Assembly: GCA_022828425.1 (NCBI GenBank)
Contig: CP094685.1
Location: 744,001 to 808,000 of the forward strand
Length of the DNA: 64,000 nt
Direction of reading: 5' to 3'
Source of the DNA: Candidatus Thiothrix sulfatifontis
GTDB lineage: Bacteria > Pseudomonadota > Gammaproteobacteria > Thiotrichales > Thiotrichaceae
The position numbers were made by a program, and so were the translations under genes. Of the stretch, positions 1 through 10,209 are shown one piece after another (within the stretch, counting starts at the first letter, position 1; each line of letters starts with the position of its first letter). The notes under the pieces are model-generated. The model was not told the DNA's origin, did not search any database, and saw only the letters and a list, made by a program, of their open reading frames with translations.

Positions 1-368
1 AATTTGTGCGTATGTCGTTTGCACGCGCTGGTATCTCGGTTGAATTCCACGGCGAAGGTGTCGATGAGAAAGGCGTGATTGCTGGTTTTGATCGTGCTGT
101 TTATGAAGTGGCGACCGGTGCGACACCGGAGCAACACGGTTTAGAAGTGGGTCGTGAGATCGTCTCGGTTGATCCGCGTTATTTCCGTCCGACTGAAGTC
201 GAGTTGCTGATTGGCGACCCAACGAAAGCCAAAGAAAAATTGGGCTGGGTTCCTAAGCATGACCTGAATTCACTGGTGAATGACATGATGGAATCTGACC
301 TGAAGCTGATGCTGAAAGAAAAGCATCTGAAAGACCACGGCCACCGCATTATGTCTTACCACGAGTAA
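1..368 (+). CDS. gmd: GDP-mannose 4,6-dehydratase, C-terminal part (5' end outside window)
   Basis: This is the last 120 or so residues of an NDP-sugar dehydratase that converts GDP-D-mannose to GDP-4-keto-6-deoxymannose. The reading frame is open to the left window edge, so the gene starts upstream; the GTG at 6 is internal. Visible family features are the FVRMSF-type stretch, the R-Y-F-R-P-x-E-V motif (the usual nucleotide-sugar-binding R-x-x-E-V region) and the G-D-P-x-K-A-x-x-x-L-G-W motif near the end. fcl follows after 5 bases, so the two consecutive steps of GDP-fucose synthesis are co-transcribed. The assignment rests on motif recognition and this pairing. Confidence 0.9.
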   Translation, partial: FVRMSFARAGISVEFHGEGVDEKGVIAGFDRAVYEVATGATPEQHGLEVGREIVSVDPRYFRPTEVELLIGDPTKAKEKLGWVPKHDLNSLVNDMMESDLKLMLKEKHLKDHGHRIMSYHE

Positions 369-373
369 TCCGC

Positions 374-1342
374 ATGAAAAAAACCCGTATTTATGTCGCT
401 GGCCATCAGGGAATGGTTGGCTCTGCCTTGGTTCGCCAATTGCAACAACGCCCGGAGGTGGAGTTGGTATTGCGTTCCCGGCAGGAATTGAACCTGAACC
501 GTCAACAGGAGGTTGAGCAATTTTTCCAAACGGAAGCCATTGATCAAGTCTATCTGGCAGCGGCAAAAGTCGGGGGGATTCATGCCAACAGCACGTATCC
601 GGCGGATTTCATTTATGAAAACCTGATGATTGAAAGCAATATCATTCATTCAGCTTGGCAAGCAGGTGTTCAGCACCTGCTTTTCCTCGGCTCATCGTGC
701 ATCTACCCCAAGTTTGCCAAGCAGCCGATGGCTGAATCCGAATTGTTACAGGGTGAGTTGGAAGCGACCAACGAGCCTTACGCGATTGCCAAAATCGCCG
801 GAATCAAATTATGTGAATCGTATAACCGTCAGTATGGTACGCAGTACCGCAGTGTCATGCCGACCAATTTGTACGGTTTTAATGACAATTTTCACCCAGA
901 AAACTCCCACGTCATCCCCGCGCTGATGCGGCGCTTCCATGAAGCGACGGTGGCGCAAGAACCGCAGGTCACGGTCTGGGGTTCGGGGACACCACTGCGC
1001 GAGTTTCTGCATGTGGATGATATGGCAGCGGCTTCCATCCACGTGATGGAAATGGCGGATGCGGAATATCAGGCGCTCGTGCCACAAACCCAATCGCACA
1101 TCAATGTCGGCACCGGCGTGGATTGTAGCATTGCGCAATTGGCGCAACTCATGGCGGAAGTGGTCGGTTTTCAGGGAAATATTGTGTTCGACGCGAGCAA
1201 GCCCGATGGCACTCCGCGCAAATTGCTGGACGTTTCTCGCTTGAAAAGTTTGGGCTGGCAACCTCAAATTGCCTTACCCGATGGGCTTAAATCAACGTAT
1301 GCATGGTTCGTGGATCACCAACGTGATTTCCGACAATCTTAA
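374..1342 (+). CDS. fcl: GDP-L-fucose synthase (epimerase/reductase)
   Basis: This 322-residue SDR-family enzyme turns GDP-4-keto-6-deoxymannose into GDP-L-fucose using NADPH. The N-terminal Rossmann motif G-H-x-G-M-V-G-S-A lies at about residues 10-18. The catalytic Y-x-x-x-K (YAIAK) is at about 136-140, and the G-S-S-C-I-Y-P motif is typical of GDP-fucose synthases. Length matches the family. It sits directly behind gmd, and manC begins 19 bases after its stop, so it is part of a sugar-nucleotide operon feeding exopolysaccharide or O-antigen synthesis. Confidence 0.95.
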   Translation: MKKTRIYVAGHQGMVGSALVRQLQQRPEVELVLRSRQELNLNRQQEVEQFFQTEAIDQVYLAAAKVGGIHANSTYPADFIYENLMIESNIIHSAWQAGVQHLLFLGSSCIYPKFAKQPMAESELLQGELEATNEPYAIAKIAGIKLCESYNRQYGTQYRSVMPTNLYGFNDNFHPENSHVIPALMRRFHEATVAQEPQVTVWGSGTPLREFLHVDDMAAASIHVMEMADAEYQALVPQTQSHINVGTGVDCSIAQLAQLMAEVVGFQGNIVFDASKPDGTPRKLLDVSRLKSLGWQPQIALPDGLKSTYAWFVDHQRDFRQS

Positions 1343-1361
1343 AATGAAAGAAGGTATAGAG

Positions 1362-2798
1362 ATGGCGACTCCAATCACTCCCGTAATCCTTTCTGGTGGC
1401 TCTGGTTCACGTTTGTGGCCGGTATCGCGCAAATTGCGCCCCAAGCAATTTTTGCCGCTGATTTCTGAAGACCGCACCTTGTTCCAATCAACGCTGGAAC
1501 GTTTGGATGGTTTGGCGAATAAGCAAGCCGCTGTCATTGTCTGTAATGAAGAACACCGTTTTATGGTGGCAGAACAGTTACAGGAGATTAGTCAAGCAAA
1601 CCAAGGCATTTTGCTCGAACCAGTGGGGCGCAATACTGCGCCTGCGGTGGCGGTGGCTGCTTTGTCCCTGCTGGAAAAAAATGGCGCAGATCCGGTGATG
1701 TTGGTATTGCCTGCTGACCATGTAATTCCTGATATTGCTGCGTTCCAGCAAGCCATTATGCAGGCGAGTGCTTTGGCGGAAGACGGTTTTTTGGTGACGT
1801 TTGGGATTACCCCCGTTACACCGGAAATCGGCTACGGTTATATCGAACAAGGCGCTGCGATTGCCGGTTTTGAGAATGCTTGGCAAGTGGCAGCATTTGC
1901 TGAAAAGCCCAGTTTGGAGGTGGCGACTGCGTATCTGAACGGCGGCAAGCACCTGTGGAATTCGGGCATTTTTATGTTCAAAGCCAGCGTTTTCTTGCGT
2001 GAACTGGAAACGTACAAGCCTGATATTCTCGCCGCGTGCGAGAAGACCTTTAAGCACGCGCAACACGATCTGGACTTTATTCGTTTGGATGCGGCGGCGT
2101 TTAAAGATTGCCCTTCCGATTCCATTGACTACGCGGTAATGGAACATACCCGCCACGCAGCGACCGTACCGCTCAATGCCGGTTGGAATGACGTGGGTGC
2201 GTGGTCGGCGGTGTGGGAAGTGAGCGAGCGTGATGCTGCCAATAATGTATTGCGCGGCAATGTCATGACGCATGATGCCAGCAATAACTTGGTGTTTACC
2301 GAAGATCGCTTGGTGACGCTGGTGGGTGTCGATGATTTGATCGTGATCGAAACCAAAGACGCTACCTTGGTTGCACACAAAAGCAAAGCGCAAGACGTGA
2401 AGCGGATTGTGACGGCATTGGAAGCGGAAGGTCGCAGCGAAGCCATTATTCACCGTTTGGTAAACCGTCCGTGGGGTTGCTATGACTCGGTGGATGCGGG
2501 TGAGCGTTTTCAGGTTAAGCGCATTACGGTCAAACCCGGTGCGAAATTGTCGCTGCAAAAACACCATCACCGCGCTGAACACTGGATTGTGGTGAAAGGC
2601 ACGGCTGAAGTGACTTGCGATGACAAAACGTTTTTATTGACCGAAAATCAGTCAACGTACATTCCATTGGGCAGCGTGCACCGCTTGGCGAATCCGGGCA
2701 AAGTGCCACTCGAATTGGTGGAAGTCCAGTCGGGCAGTTATCTTGGGGAAGATGACATCGTTCGTCTGGAAGATCAGTATGGACGCAACGAAGCCTAG
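1362..2798 (+). CDS. manC: Mannose-1-phosphate guanylyltransferase / mannose-6-phosphate isomerase
   Basis: This bifunctional type II PMI-GMP enzyme (478 residues) makes GDP-mannose, the substrate of Gmd. The N-terminal nucleotidyltransferase has the G-G-S-G-S-R-L-W-P signature and the F-A-E-K-P sugar-binding motif. The C-terminal cupin has the P-W-G-x-Y region and a histidine-rich stretch (Q-K-H-H-H-R-A-E-H-W) for metal binding. I chose ATG 1362 over more upstream starts because AAGG lies seven bases before it and the protein then begins at the family's usual position. Upstream starts would overlap fcl. Confidence 0.94.
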   Translation: MATPITPVILSGGSGSRLWPVSRKLRPKQFLPLISEDRTLFQSTLERLDGLANKQAAVIVCNEEHRFMVAEQLQEISQANQGILLEPVGRNTAPAVAVAALSLLEKNGADPVMLVLPADHVIPDIAAFQQAIMQASALAEDGFLVTFGITPVTPEIGYGYIEQGAAIAGFENAWQVAAFAEKPSLEVATAYLNGGKHLWNSGIFMFKASVFLRELETYKPDILAACEKTFKHAQHDLDFIRLDAAAFKDCPSDSIDYAVMEHTRHAATVPLNAGWNDVGAWSAVWEVSERDAANNVLRGNVMTHDASNNLVFTEDRLVTLVGVDDLIVIETKDATLVAHKSKAQDVKRIVTALEAEGRSEAIIHRLVNRPWGCYDSVDAGERFQVKRITVKPGAKLSLQKHHHRAEHWIVVKGTAEVTCDDKTFLLTENQSTYIPLGSVHRLANPGKVPLELVEVQSGSYLGEDDIVRLEDQYGRNEA

Positions 2799-2929
2799 TA
2801 GAATGGTAGTATTGTTTTGAATCACGGCATTTATTGTCGTTATTATGGCGTGTATTATTGTTGATTTAATTTCAGAAATCTCTGTCGGCGGTGACAATAA
2901 CCGGTAGCGGCAATGCTCAAGGAGCGGTG

Positions 2930-5188
2930 ATGGAAAACTATTACGCAAATCAATCGAGAAGTCTCGAAGTGCGCTCGGCGGGGAATGCTCAGGTGGTGGA
3001 GTATATTCCGATCGAAGACGTTGCCCCGCGTGCTCAAGCTGAGGAGTTTGGTTTCGGCGAATTATGGCGGCGGTTAATGCAGCGTAAATGGCTACTGCTG
3101 GGTATTGCTTTAGCCACTTTTTTGCTGACGGCGGTGTTTACCTTTTTGTCACCGGATGTCTACCGCGCGACGACTACCTTGCAAGTAACCCCGGAAGAGG
3201 CACGGGTGTCATTGGGGGATCGGGCAGAGCCTGCCCGCGCCCCGCGCAGTGAGCGTGAATTTTATCAGACTCAAACGGAATTATTGGGTAGCGAACGTCT
3301 CACCAGTGAAACGATTGCGGCACTGAAAATTGCTGACCGTTTTGAAGACAATGATTCCTTACGCGCCCGTGTTTATGCGTGGTTGGCTGAATTTAAACAG
3401 CGCGTTTCTGGCAGTGAACAATCTCAGGAAGCGCAGAGCAATGTTGGTGAGAATTTCCGGCGCAATCTGAGTATTCAAGCGGTAGAAGATTCGCAGATTT
3501 TCAAGATTAGTTACGATCATACCGACCCCAAACTAACGGCTGATATTGTGAATACCTTGGCAGCTAATTATAAGCAGATGAGTTTAAATTTGCGTAATGA
3601 GGCGGTTTCTAATACCAAGGAAACCCTCGACGGTAAATTAAAAGAAGCCAAGCTGAAGTTAGAGAATTCTGAGCGCGAATTGGTTGCCTACGCTAAAAAG
3701 CAAGGCATTATTACGTTGGATGGCGACCGTTCTTCGGCGTCAGGCGTGCTGGATTCCCTCAATTTAGCCTTGACCGATGCCACCAGTGCGCGGATTGCGG
3801 CTGAAGCGTCGCTCAACCGCTCGCAAAATGTCGCGGGTGCTGACCGTACCTTGGAAAACCCAGCCATTCAACGTTTGAAGGAAGAGTTGGCGCGTGTACA
3901 AGCGGAATACCGCGATAAATCCAGCTTGTTTAAAGCGGATTTCCCGGAAATGCAGCAGTTACAAGCACGCATCAATGAACTCAGCAAGGAAGTGCAGCGC
4001 GAATCTTCCAGCATTGACCGCACTGCCCGCAGTAAATTGCAGGCCGAATACGAAGCCGCCAAACAACGTGAAGGCGAGTTGAAGGGTGAAGTCAAAAAGC
4101 AGGAAGCGGTACTCATGGGAAACCGCGATAAATCCGCTGGCTATTTGACCTTGCAACGTGAAGTAGAGGCCGATCGTACTAACTATGAAAGCTTGTTGGC
4201 ACGCTTGAATGAGATTGGTCGTGTTGCCGACAGCAGTGCCAGTAACGTGGCGATTGTTGATGAAGCGAGTGTGCCAACGCGACCTTTCGCGCCGAATATT
4301 CCCTTGAATTTGATGATGGGGGCAGCGTTAGGTTTGCTGCTAGGCTTGTTGGCGGCGATTATGGCTGAAATTATGGATGATCGGTTAAGAAGCGTCGAAG
4401 ACATGCGCCGTGCACTGGGGTCTGTGCCTTTGCTGGGGGTCATTCCTTATATTTCCGGTCGCAACAATAAGAATGTCTTGGCATTACGCGGGCAGGTCGG
4501 CAGCTCGTTTATGTTGGAGGCATTCCGCTCATTGCGTGAAAATATTCTCATGATGAAAGCGCCATCGCAGCAAGGTTTGGCTTTGATCATGAATGTTACT
4601 AGCCCTTCGCCCAGTGAAGGTAAGACCACTACAGCGGTGAATTTGGCTACCGTCTTTGCTTACACGGGTAAAAAAGTGCTGTTAATTGATTGCGACATGC
4701 GTCACCCGGAAGCCCATAATAAACTGGGTTTGGAAAATCGGCTGGGCGTGAGTGATTACCTGTTAGGTGAAAAAGAAAACATCGCTGAATTGATTCAGGA
4801 AACCACGGTACAAAACCTGTCAGCTATTTCTGCCGGTTCTGCCGTGCCTAATCCAACCGAATTATTGGCAGGTGAGCGCTTCACTGAATTATTGAGCGAA
4901 GTGGAAGGCATGTTTGATCATATTATTCTCGATGGCCCACCCGTGATGGGGTTGGCGGATGCCTTGATCATTTCTAACCGCACGGGTAACACCGTGTTTG
5001 TCAGTGCTTACGGTCAGACCCGTAAACGTAATCTGAAAGATGCGGTTGGACGTTTACACCAAGCGCAATGCAATATCATTGGTACAGTATTGACCAAGAT
5101 GAAATCACCGGAAGTGTCGAATAAATACTACGGCTACCCGAACCGCTACCCGCGTAGCAGTCAGACCGCCATGGTCGCTACGCAGTAA
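2930..5188 (+). CDS. Wzc-type polysaccharide biosynthesis tyrosine autokinase
   Basis: This 752-residue inner-membrane protein combines chain-length control and a BY-kinase. It has an N-terminal Wzz domain with a first membrane segment around residues 60-80 (W-L-L-L-G-I-A-L-A), a long coiled-coil periplasmic part, a second membrane segment near residue 465, and a cytoplasmic kinase. Kinase motifs are Walker A S-P-S-P-S-E-G-K-T-T, Walker A' L-L-I-D-C-D-M and Walker B I-I-L-D-G-P-P. The C-terminus carries a small tyrosine cluster (N-K-Y-Y-G-Y-P-N-R-Y), the likely autophosphorylation tail. Start ATG 2930 has AAGGAG five bases upstream; a GTG at 2891 lacks this. It should regulate export of the fucose/mannose-containing polysaccharide. 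Confidence 0.88.
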   Translation: MENYYANQSRSLEVRSAGNAQVVEYIPIEDVAPRAQAEEFGFGELWRRLMQRKWLLLGIALATFLLTAVFTFLSPDVYRATTTLQVTPEEARVSLGDRAEPARAPRSEREFYQTQTELLGSERLTSETIAALKIADRFEDNDSLRARVYAWLAEFKQRVSGSEQSQEAQSNVGENFRRNLSIQAVEDSQIFKISYDHTDPKLTADIVNTLAANYKQMSLNLRNEAVSNTKETLDGKLKEAKLKLENSERELVAYAKKQGIITLDGDRSSASGVLDSLNLALTDATSARIAAEASLNRSQNVAGADRTLENPAIQRLKEELARVQAEYRDKSSLFKADFPEMQQLQARINELSKEVQRESSSIDRTARSKLQAEYEAAKQREGELKGEVKKQEAVLMGNRDKSAGYLTLQREVEADRTNYESLLARLNEIGRVADSSASNVAIVDEASVPTRPFAPNIPLNLMMGAALGLLLGLLAAIMAEIMDDRLRSVEDMRRALGSVPLLGVIPYISGRNNKNVLALRGQVGSSFMLEAFRSLRENILMMKAPSQQGLALIMNVTSPSPSEGKTTTAVNLATVFAYTGKKVLLIDCDMRHPEAHNKLGLENRLGVSDYLLGEKENIAELIQETTVQNLSAISAGSAVPNPTELLAGERFTELLSEVEGMFDHIILDGPPVMGLADALIISNRTGNTVFVSAYGQTRKRNLKDAVGRLHQAQCNIIGTVLTKMKSPEVSNKYYGYPNRYPRSSQTAMVATQ

Positions 5189-8100
5189 TCACTGGGTAGT
5201 TTTCTTCCACAGTTCTTCTAACCGCTTGGCTGATACCGGCCTTGCGGTTCCTAGCTCCTGCGCAAATAGCGATATTCGGAATTCTTCCAACATCCAGCGG
5301 TACTCGTGCCAATTCCCTTCGACTTCGCTCAGGGAACGCCGCCGCTGGCTGAGCGTAGTCGAAGCCGCTTTCCATTGATCCCAGTAGGGTTGTACTTGCA
5401 CCCGTAACACCCTGTCTTTGGTCGGGTTCTCCGCCAATTTTTGCAAACGTCGCTGAATGCCTTTGAGGTAACGCGGAAAGTGCCGCAACTCCTCCGCCGA
5501 TACTGCGTCCAAAAATCCTACGTACACCAAATGGTTCAATTGTTCGCTGATGTCATTCATGGCTTCTAACCATGCCGGTTGCACTTTGCCTTTCAACTGT
5601 TTACGCAAGTCATGGTACAGTGCGAGTATCGGGGTGATCAGACGCGCCGCTTCTTGGGTTTGCGGGAAAATTTGTGAGCGGCATTCGCCCAGTGCGTGGG
5701 TAAAGCTGTCCTGCTTGCGGATGGTGAGGTGGTTTTTAAATGCTTGCCGGAACACGTAGTGGGTGATGCTGTCTTTAAGCTCCTCGCATTTGCCGGTGGC
5801 GGCGTAGTGCAGGCACAAGGTTTGCATTTGCGGCACGTATTTCAGTACGTCTTTCACTTCAGCGGGTAACGCCAGCCAAAACAGGCGCAATACACCCTGC
5901 CAATGGGCGTTGCTGGCATCGGCTTCATTGTCAAATAAGCGAATGCTGACACTGTTGTTGGCATCGACTAAGGCAGGCCAGGTGCGCAATTTCGTGCCGC
6001 CTGCTTCCAGCCAATAGAGTTCGGGTAAATCGCCAAAATCCCACGTCGTAATGCCGCGCCGTTCGATGGATTGCACGGGTTTAGATGCCAGTTCCGCACG
6101 GGTTTGCGCGTGAACTTTACCGCGCAATGTATCCAAATCGCGTCCGCTGCGAATCACGTTGCCTGCTTCATCGGCGACTTCAAAGCGCATTTGCAAGTGT
6201 GTTTCCAGCGTAATGGCTGCCCACGCTTCGGGTGGAATTTGGCTGCCACTCATGCGTAATAGCTGTTTTTCCACCGAGGTTTGCAAGGGCAAGGTGTCGC
6301 TCGGCTCGATGGCTTCCATGCAGGCACGGGCGTAATCCGGTGCGGGTACAAACTGTTTGCGGATGTGTTTGGGCAAGGCACGAATCAGCGCGGTGATTTT
6401 TTCTTCCAACATGCCCGGTACTAAGTACTCGAAGCGGATGGGGTTGAGTTGATTTAGCCCCAGCAAGGGTAAACGCACGGTGACGCCATCGTCTTCGGCC
6501 TTGGGGTCAAAGTGGTAGCTTAACGGCAGAATCATGCCTTGCACCTGCAAGCTGTCGGGGAATTGCCCGCTTTTTTCATGCTCTGCTTCGCGCTGCATCA
6601 GGTAAGCGTGGGTGAGGTGCAGCAATTGGCTGTCGTGCTGTTCGGCTTTTTTGCGCCAGCGCTCGAACGAATGCCCGTTGACAACATGAGCGGGGATGCG
6701 TTGGTCATAAAACGCATACAAACGGTGTTCGTCGGCGAGAATGTCGCGGCGACGCGCTTTCGCTTCCAGCATTTCAATGTCAGCGATGAGTGCGGCATTG
6801 TGTTGGAAAAACGGCGCGGCGGTGCGGTATTCGCCGTATACCAAGGCGTGGCGAATAAAAATTTCGCGACAGGTGACGGGATCAATGCGCCCGTAGCTGA
6901 CTTTGCGGCGCGGGGTGATGGTGATGCCGTAGAGCGAGGTGCGTTCAAACGCGGCGACTTGCGCTTGTTTTTGTTCCCAATGCGGTTCGGTGTAATGATG
7001 GCGCAACAGGTGTTCGGCGAGTTTTTCCACCCATTCGGGCTGAATTTTGGCGATGGTGCGCCCGAATAGGCGCGAGGTTTCCACCAATTCGGCCGCCATG
7101 ACCCATTGCGGTGGCTTTTTGCGCAGGCTGGAGGCGGGGAACAGGTGAAATTTGCGTCCACCCGCGCCCATGTATTCGCGCTCTTCGTCTTTCATGCCGA
7201 TATTGCCGAGCAAGCCGGTCAGCAGGCTGAGGTGAATCGCGTCGTAACTGGCTGCGGTGTCATTTTCCTTGCCACCCATTTCCAAGACCATTTGATGCAG
7301 TTGGGTGTGAATGTCGTGCCATTCGCGCAGGCGCATGTAGGAGAGGAATTCTTTCTGGCACAACTCGCGGAATTTGCGTTGTGACAGGTGCTTGCGTTGC
7401 TCGTGGAAATAATCCCAGAGTTTGAGGAAGCTGAGGAAGTCGGATTGCTCATCCTTGAAACGGGCGTGTTTTTCGTCAGAGGCTTGTTGTTTATCCAGTG
7501 GGCGTTCACGCGGGTCTTGCAACGTTAAGGCGCTGACGATGATCAGCACTTCGCGTAATGCGCCGTTGTCGTTTGCTGCCAGTAACATGCGCCCAAAGCG
7601 GGGGTCGAGTGGCAGTTTGGCGAGTTGATGCCCGCTGCTGGTGACGTTGAAGTTTTTATCGACCGCACCGATTTCAAACAGCAGCTTGTAGCCATCACGA
7701 ATCAGGCGAGTATCCGGTGGTTCGACAAAGGGGAAACCTTCAATGTCCGCCGTCCACATGGTAGCGAGTTGCAGGATAACCGCCGCCAGATTGGTGCGCA
7801 GGATTTCCGGTTCGGTAAACACCGGGCGTTTGTTGTAATCGTCTTCGCTGTAAAGCCGGATAGTGATGCCGTTGCTAACCCGCCCGCAGCGCCCAGAACG
7901 TTGATTCGCCGAGGCTTGTGAGACTTTTTCAATCGGTAAACGCTGCACACCGGCTCGCCATGAATAGCGTGAAATGCGAGCATAACCGCTATCGACGACG
8001 TATTTAATGCCGGGTACAGTAAGGGAGGTTTCCGCGACATTGGTGGCTAACACAATGCGGCGTTGCCCGTGCGGTTCAAAAATGCGGTGCTGCTCTTCGT

Positions 8101-8932
8101 TGGAAAGCCGCGCAAACAGCGGCAGAATTTCGGTGGCAGGCGGGTGGTGTTTGCGCAAGGCTTCGGCAGTTTCACGGATTTCACGTTCGCCGGGCAGAAA
8201 AATCAGAATGTCGCCGGGGGCTTCACGGCCTAATTCATCGACGGCTTCGAGAATGGCTTGGGTTTGATCGCGCTCGAATTCTTCCTCGGCATCCACGTCG
8301 ATCAAGGGGCGGTAGCGGATGTCGACGGGGTAAGTTCGCCCCGACACATTGATGATCGGGGCATTGTCAAAATGGCGGGAAAAGCGTTCCGGGTCAATCG
8401 TTGCCGAGGTAATGATGATTTTCAGATCACGGCGTTTCGGCAACAGCCATTTGAGATAGCCGAGTAGAAAGTCGATATTGAGGCTGCGTTCGTGCGCTTC
8501 GTCGATAATCAGGGTGTCGTATTGGCGCAGGTAGCGGTCTTGCTGAATTTCTGCCAGCAAAATACCGTCGGTCATGAGTTTTATGTAACTGTCCGGCGAG
8601 CAGCGGTCGTGGAAACGCACTTTGTAACCGACTTGCTGACCGAGTTGCGTCTTAAGTTCTTCGGCAATCCGTGCGGCGACACTGCGGGCAGCGATGCGGC
8701 GGGGCTGAGTGTGACCGATAAAGCCATCCACGCCACGCCCCAATTCCAAACACATTTTGGGGAGTTGGGTGGTTTTGCCTGAGCCGGTTTCGCCGCAAAT
8801 AATGATGACTTGATGCGCACTGATGGCGGCGAGGATGTCAGCGCGACGGGCGGCTACCGGAAGTTCTTCGGGGTAAGTTGGCTTGGGCAGATTTTGCAGG
8901 CGCAAAGCGCGGCGTTGAATGAGGTTGCTCAC
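5189..8932 (-). CDS. hrpA: ATP-dependent RNA helicase HrpA
   Basis: This large DEAH/RHA helicase of 1,247 residues is linked in related bacteria to mRNA processing and rescue of stalled ribosomes. Motif I G-E-T-G-S-G-K-T-T is near residue 50, motif II D-E-A-H near 145, motif III S-A-T near 180, and motif VI Q-R-x-G-R-C-G-R near 335. The HA2/OB-fold region and the long HrpA-specific C-terminal domain follow. The apparent start is GTG with no clear ribosome-binding site, so the N-terminus is uncertain; E. coli HrpA is somewhat longer there. A 48-base palindromic element sits in frame near the 3' end (5317-5364). The gene is convergent with the upstream kinase gene and shares no spacer with it. 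Confidence 0.94.
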   Translation of the reverse strand: MSNLIQRRALRLQNLPKPTYPEELPVAARRADILAAISAHQVIIICGETGSGKTTQLPKMCLELGRGVDGFIGHTQPRRIAARSVAARIAEELKTQLGQQVGYKVRFHDRCSPDSYIKLMTDGILLAEIQQDRYLRQYDTLIIDEAHERSLNIDFLLGYLKWLLPKRRDLKIIITSATIDPERFSRHFDNAPIINVSGRTYPVDIRYRPLIDVDAEEEFERDQTQAILEAVDELGREAPGDILIFLPGEREIRETAEALRKHHPPATEILPLFARLSNEEQHRIFEPHGQRRIVLATNVAETSLTVPGIKYVVDSGYARISRYSWRAGVQRLPIEKVSQASANQRSGRCGRVSNGITIRLYSEDDYNKRPVFTEPEILRTNLAAVILQLATMWTADIEGFPFVEPPDTRLIRDGYKLLFEIGAVDKNFNVTSSGHQLAKLPLDPRFGRMLLAANDNGALREVLIIVSALTLQDPRERPLDKQQASDEKHARFKDEQSDFLSFLKLWDYFHEQRKHLSQRKFRELCQKEFLSYMRLREWHDIHTQLHQMVLEMGGKENDTAASYDAIHLSLLTGLLGNIGMKDEEREYMGAGGRKFHLFPASSLRKKPPQWVMAAELVETSRLFGRTIAKIQPEWVEKLAEHLLRHHYTEPHWEQKQAQVAAFERTSLYGITITPRRKVSYGRIDPVTCREIFIRHALVYGEYRTAAPFFQHNAALIADIEMLEAKARRRDILADEHRLYAFYDQRIPAHVVNGHSFERWRKKAEQHDSQLLHLTHAYLMQREAEHEKSGQFPDSLQVQGMILPLSYHFDPKAEDDGVTVRLPLLGLNQLNPIRFEYLVPGMLEEKITALIRALPKHIRKQFVPAPDYARACMEAIEPSDTLPLQTSVEKQLLRMSGSQIPPEAWAAITLETHLQMRFEVADEAGNVIRSGRDLDTLRGKVHAQTRAELASKPVQSIERRGITTWDFGDLPELYWLEAGGTKLRTWPALVDANNSVSIRLFDNEADASNAHWQGVLRLFWLALPAEVKDVLKYVPQMQTLCLHYAATGKCEELKDSITHYVFRQAFKNHLTIRKQDSFTHALGECRSQIFPQTQEAARLITPILALYHDLRKQLKGKVQPAWLEAMNDISEQLNHLVYVGFLDAVSAEELRHFPRYLKGIQRRLQKLAENPTKDRVLRVQVQPYWDQWKAASTTLSQRRRSLSEVEGNWHEYRWMLEEFRISLFAQELGTARPVSAKRLEELWKKTTQ
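5317..5364. repeat. Palindromic element inserted in frame within hrpA
   Basis: Two 16-base arms (5317-5332 and 5349-5364) are inverted repeats with one mismatch, separated by a 16-base loop, exactly 48 bases in total. The arm motif CTTCGACTTCGCTCAG resembles a dispersed palindrome I recall from several bacterial genomes. It encodes about 16 HrpA residues (around L-S-Q-R-R-R-S-L-S-E-V-E-G) in a linker just before the conserved Y-R-W-M-L-E-E-F block, so the reading frame survives. Confidence 0.8.
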
Positions 8933-8967
8933 GGTAAGATCAAAAATCCAGCGTTAGTGTCAGGTGA

Positions 8968-8996
8968 CAAGGCGGGCATTGTAACGCGCCGCCTTG
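8968..8996 (-). terminator. Hairpin downstream of the serine protease gene
   Basis: An eight-base stem (CAAGGCGG with CCGCCTTG) and a 13-base loop lie between the end of the protease gene and the start of hrpA on the same strand. There is no strong U tract, so it may be a weak terminator or an mRNA-stabilising hairpin. Confidence 0.35.
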
Positions 8997-9027
8997 CTGG
9001 ATTCATCTATCGACGCAATCTGTGTGC

Positions 9028-10209
9028 TTATGGCAGTTCTTTGACGGCAGTAATGAGGTCGAACACATCTTGAGAAATGCGCGTGCCCGCATTGGTGCCG
9101 GGAGACAATAAGCTTTCACCGTTGGTGTGAATGCCTAATGACCACGCGGTATCATTGTGTTGTAACCAAATGGGTGCGCCGCTCATGCCGCCGGTCGTGT
9201 CGTTATCGTAATAAAGTTTTGCCGGGGTTGAGCGTGCAATCACCCCAGTGCTGCCCCATTGTTCATTAGCGTCCGCTTTATCACCGGGGTAGCCATTGAT
9301 GGTAATCGCCGTATTATCCGTTTGTGCGGCGACAAAATAGCTGAAATAGCCGGTTGCTTTACCGATAGCGCAATCGAGTTTGATAACCCCAACATCCGCA
9401 TCACTGTCTGCTGAGGTAATCCAGCCATAAGAGGAATAGGTTTCACGGGGTTGGCAAGAGCCGTAGGGCGCATAACCGTCAGAGAATCCAGGGTAAATTT
9501 TGAAAGCACTCGGTGAACCCCAGCGCCCATTAGCGCCGCCACTATGGACGCAGTGTCCGGCTGTTACCAAGGTATCGGCACTGACCAACCAGCCAGTACA
9601 ATGGGTACTGCCATTGTAGGTGATTAAGGATACTGCCCGTTGTGGGTAACCATAGGGGTTGACATGGAAACGGCTATCAAATCCCAATATGGATTCGTTA
9701 ATGATACGTGCGGCGGCGGTGGGTGTTGTGGTTTTGATGGCTGCCAGTTCCGTATCCGTCAGTGGCATTGTATCAGCGCCCAGCGCACCGGATGCTTCCG
9801 GTCTGCCCGCTGCACCGCTTGAGCCTATAGAGACGGTTTTCGTCTGGTTTAAACTACTGGAGTCAACCACTTGACCGCTACTGGAAACAAGACTGAAGCG
9901 TTGACTGGTAGTGGTAGCAGAGTTGGTAACGGTTGCTGCGGCAATAGCAGGTGCATCCACGCTCGGTGCCGCTGCGGTTGCTGGTTGGGGCATAGGTGTT
10001 GCCATTGCTGTTGAGGCTGTCGCTGTCGTTACCGCTGTCGTTACCGCTGCCGCTGCCGCTACGATTGTCGGTGTGACAGGCGTGTTATTGGTATTATCCA
10101 GAGCCGTGGTGCTACTGCTGTTGCACCCACTTAAGTAAGGGGTAATTACTGTAATTAATAATGCAGCCTTTACCCAGTTTCTATAAGAATGAGAATATGT
10201 GTCCGTCAT
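9028..10209 (-). CDS. Lipoprotein trypsin-like (V8-type) serine protease
   Basis: This predicted secreted or membrane-anchored endopeptidase has about 393 residues. A signal peptide ends in a lipobox-like L-S-G-C, then comes a Ser/Thr/Ala-rich linker of about 110 residues, then a chymotrypsin-fold domain. The triad is visible: histidine in V-T-A-G-H-C-V, aspartate in D-A-D-V-G-V-I-K-L, and serine in T-G-G-M-S-G-A-P-I. Start ATG 10209 is favoured because AGGGA lies just upstream; the ATG at 10224 has no such site. It appears monocistronic. The substrate is unknown. Confidence 0.85.
   Translation of the reverse strand: MTDTYSHSYRNWVKAALLITVITPYLSGCNSSSTTALDNTNNTPVTPTIVAAAAAVTTAVTTATASTAMATPMPQPATAAAPSVDAPAIAAATVTNSATTTSQRFSLVSSSGQVVDSSSLNQTKTVSIGSSGAAGRPEASGALGADTMPLTDTELAAIKTTTPTAAARIINESILGFDSRFHVNPYGYPQRAVSLITYNGSTHCTGWLVSADTLVTAGHCVHSGGANGRWGSPSAFKIYPGFSDGYAPYGSCQPRETYSSYGWITSADSDADVGVIKLDCAIGKATGYFSYFVAAQTDNTAITINGYPGDKADANEQWGSTGVIARSTPAKLYYDNDTTGGMSGAPIWLQHNDTAWSLGIHTNGESLLSPGTNAGTRISQDVFDLITAVKELP

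Noticed and set aside
6-8. GTG 6 as the real start of the first gene
   Set aside because: The frame is open upstream to the window edge and the family needs about 250 more residues.
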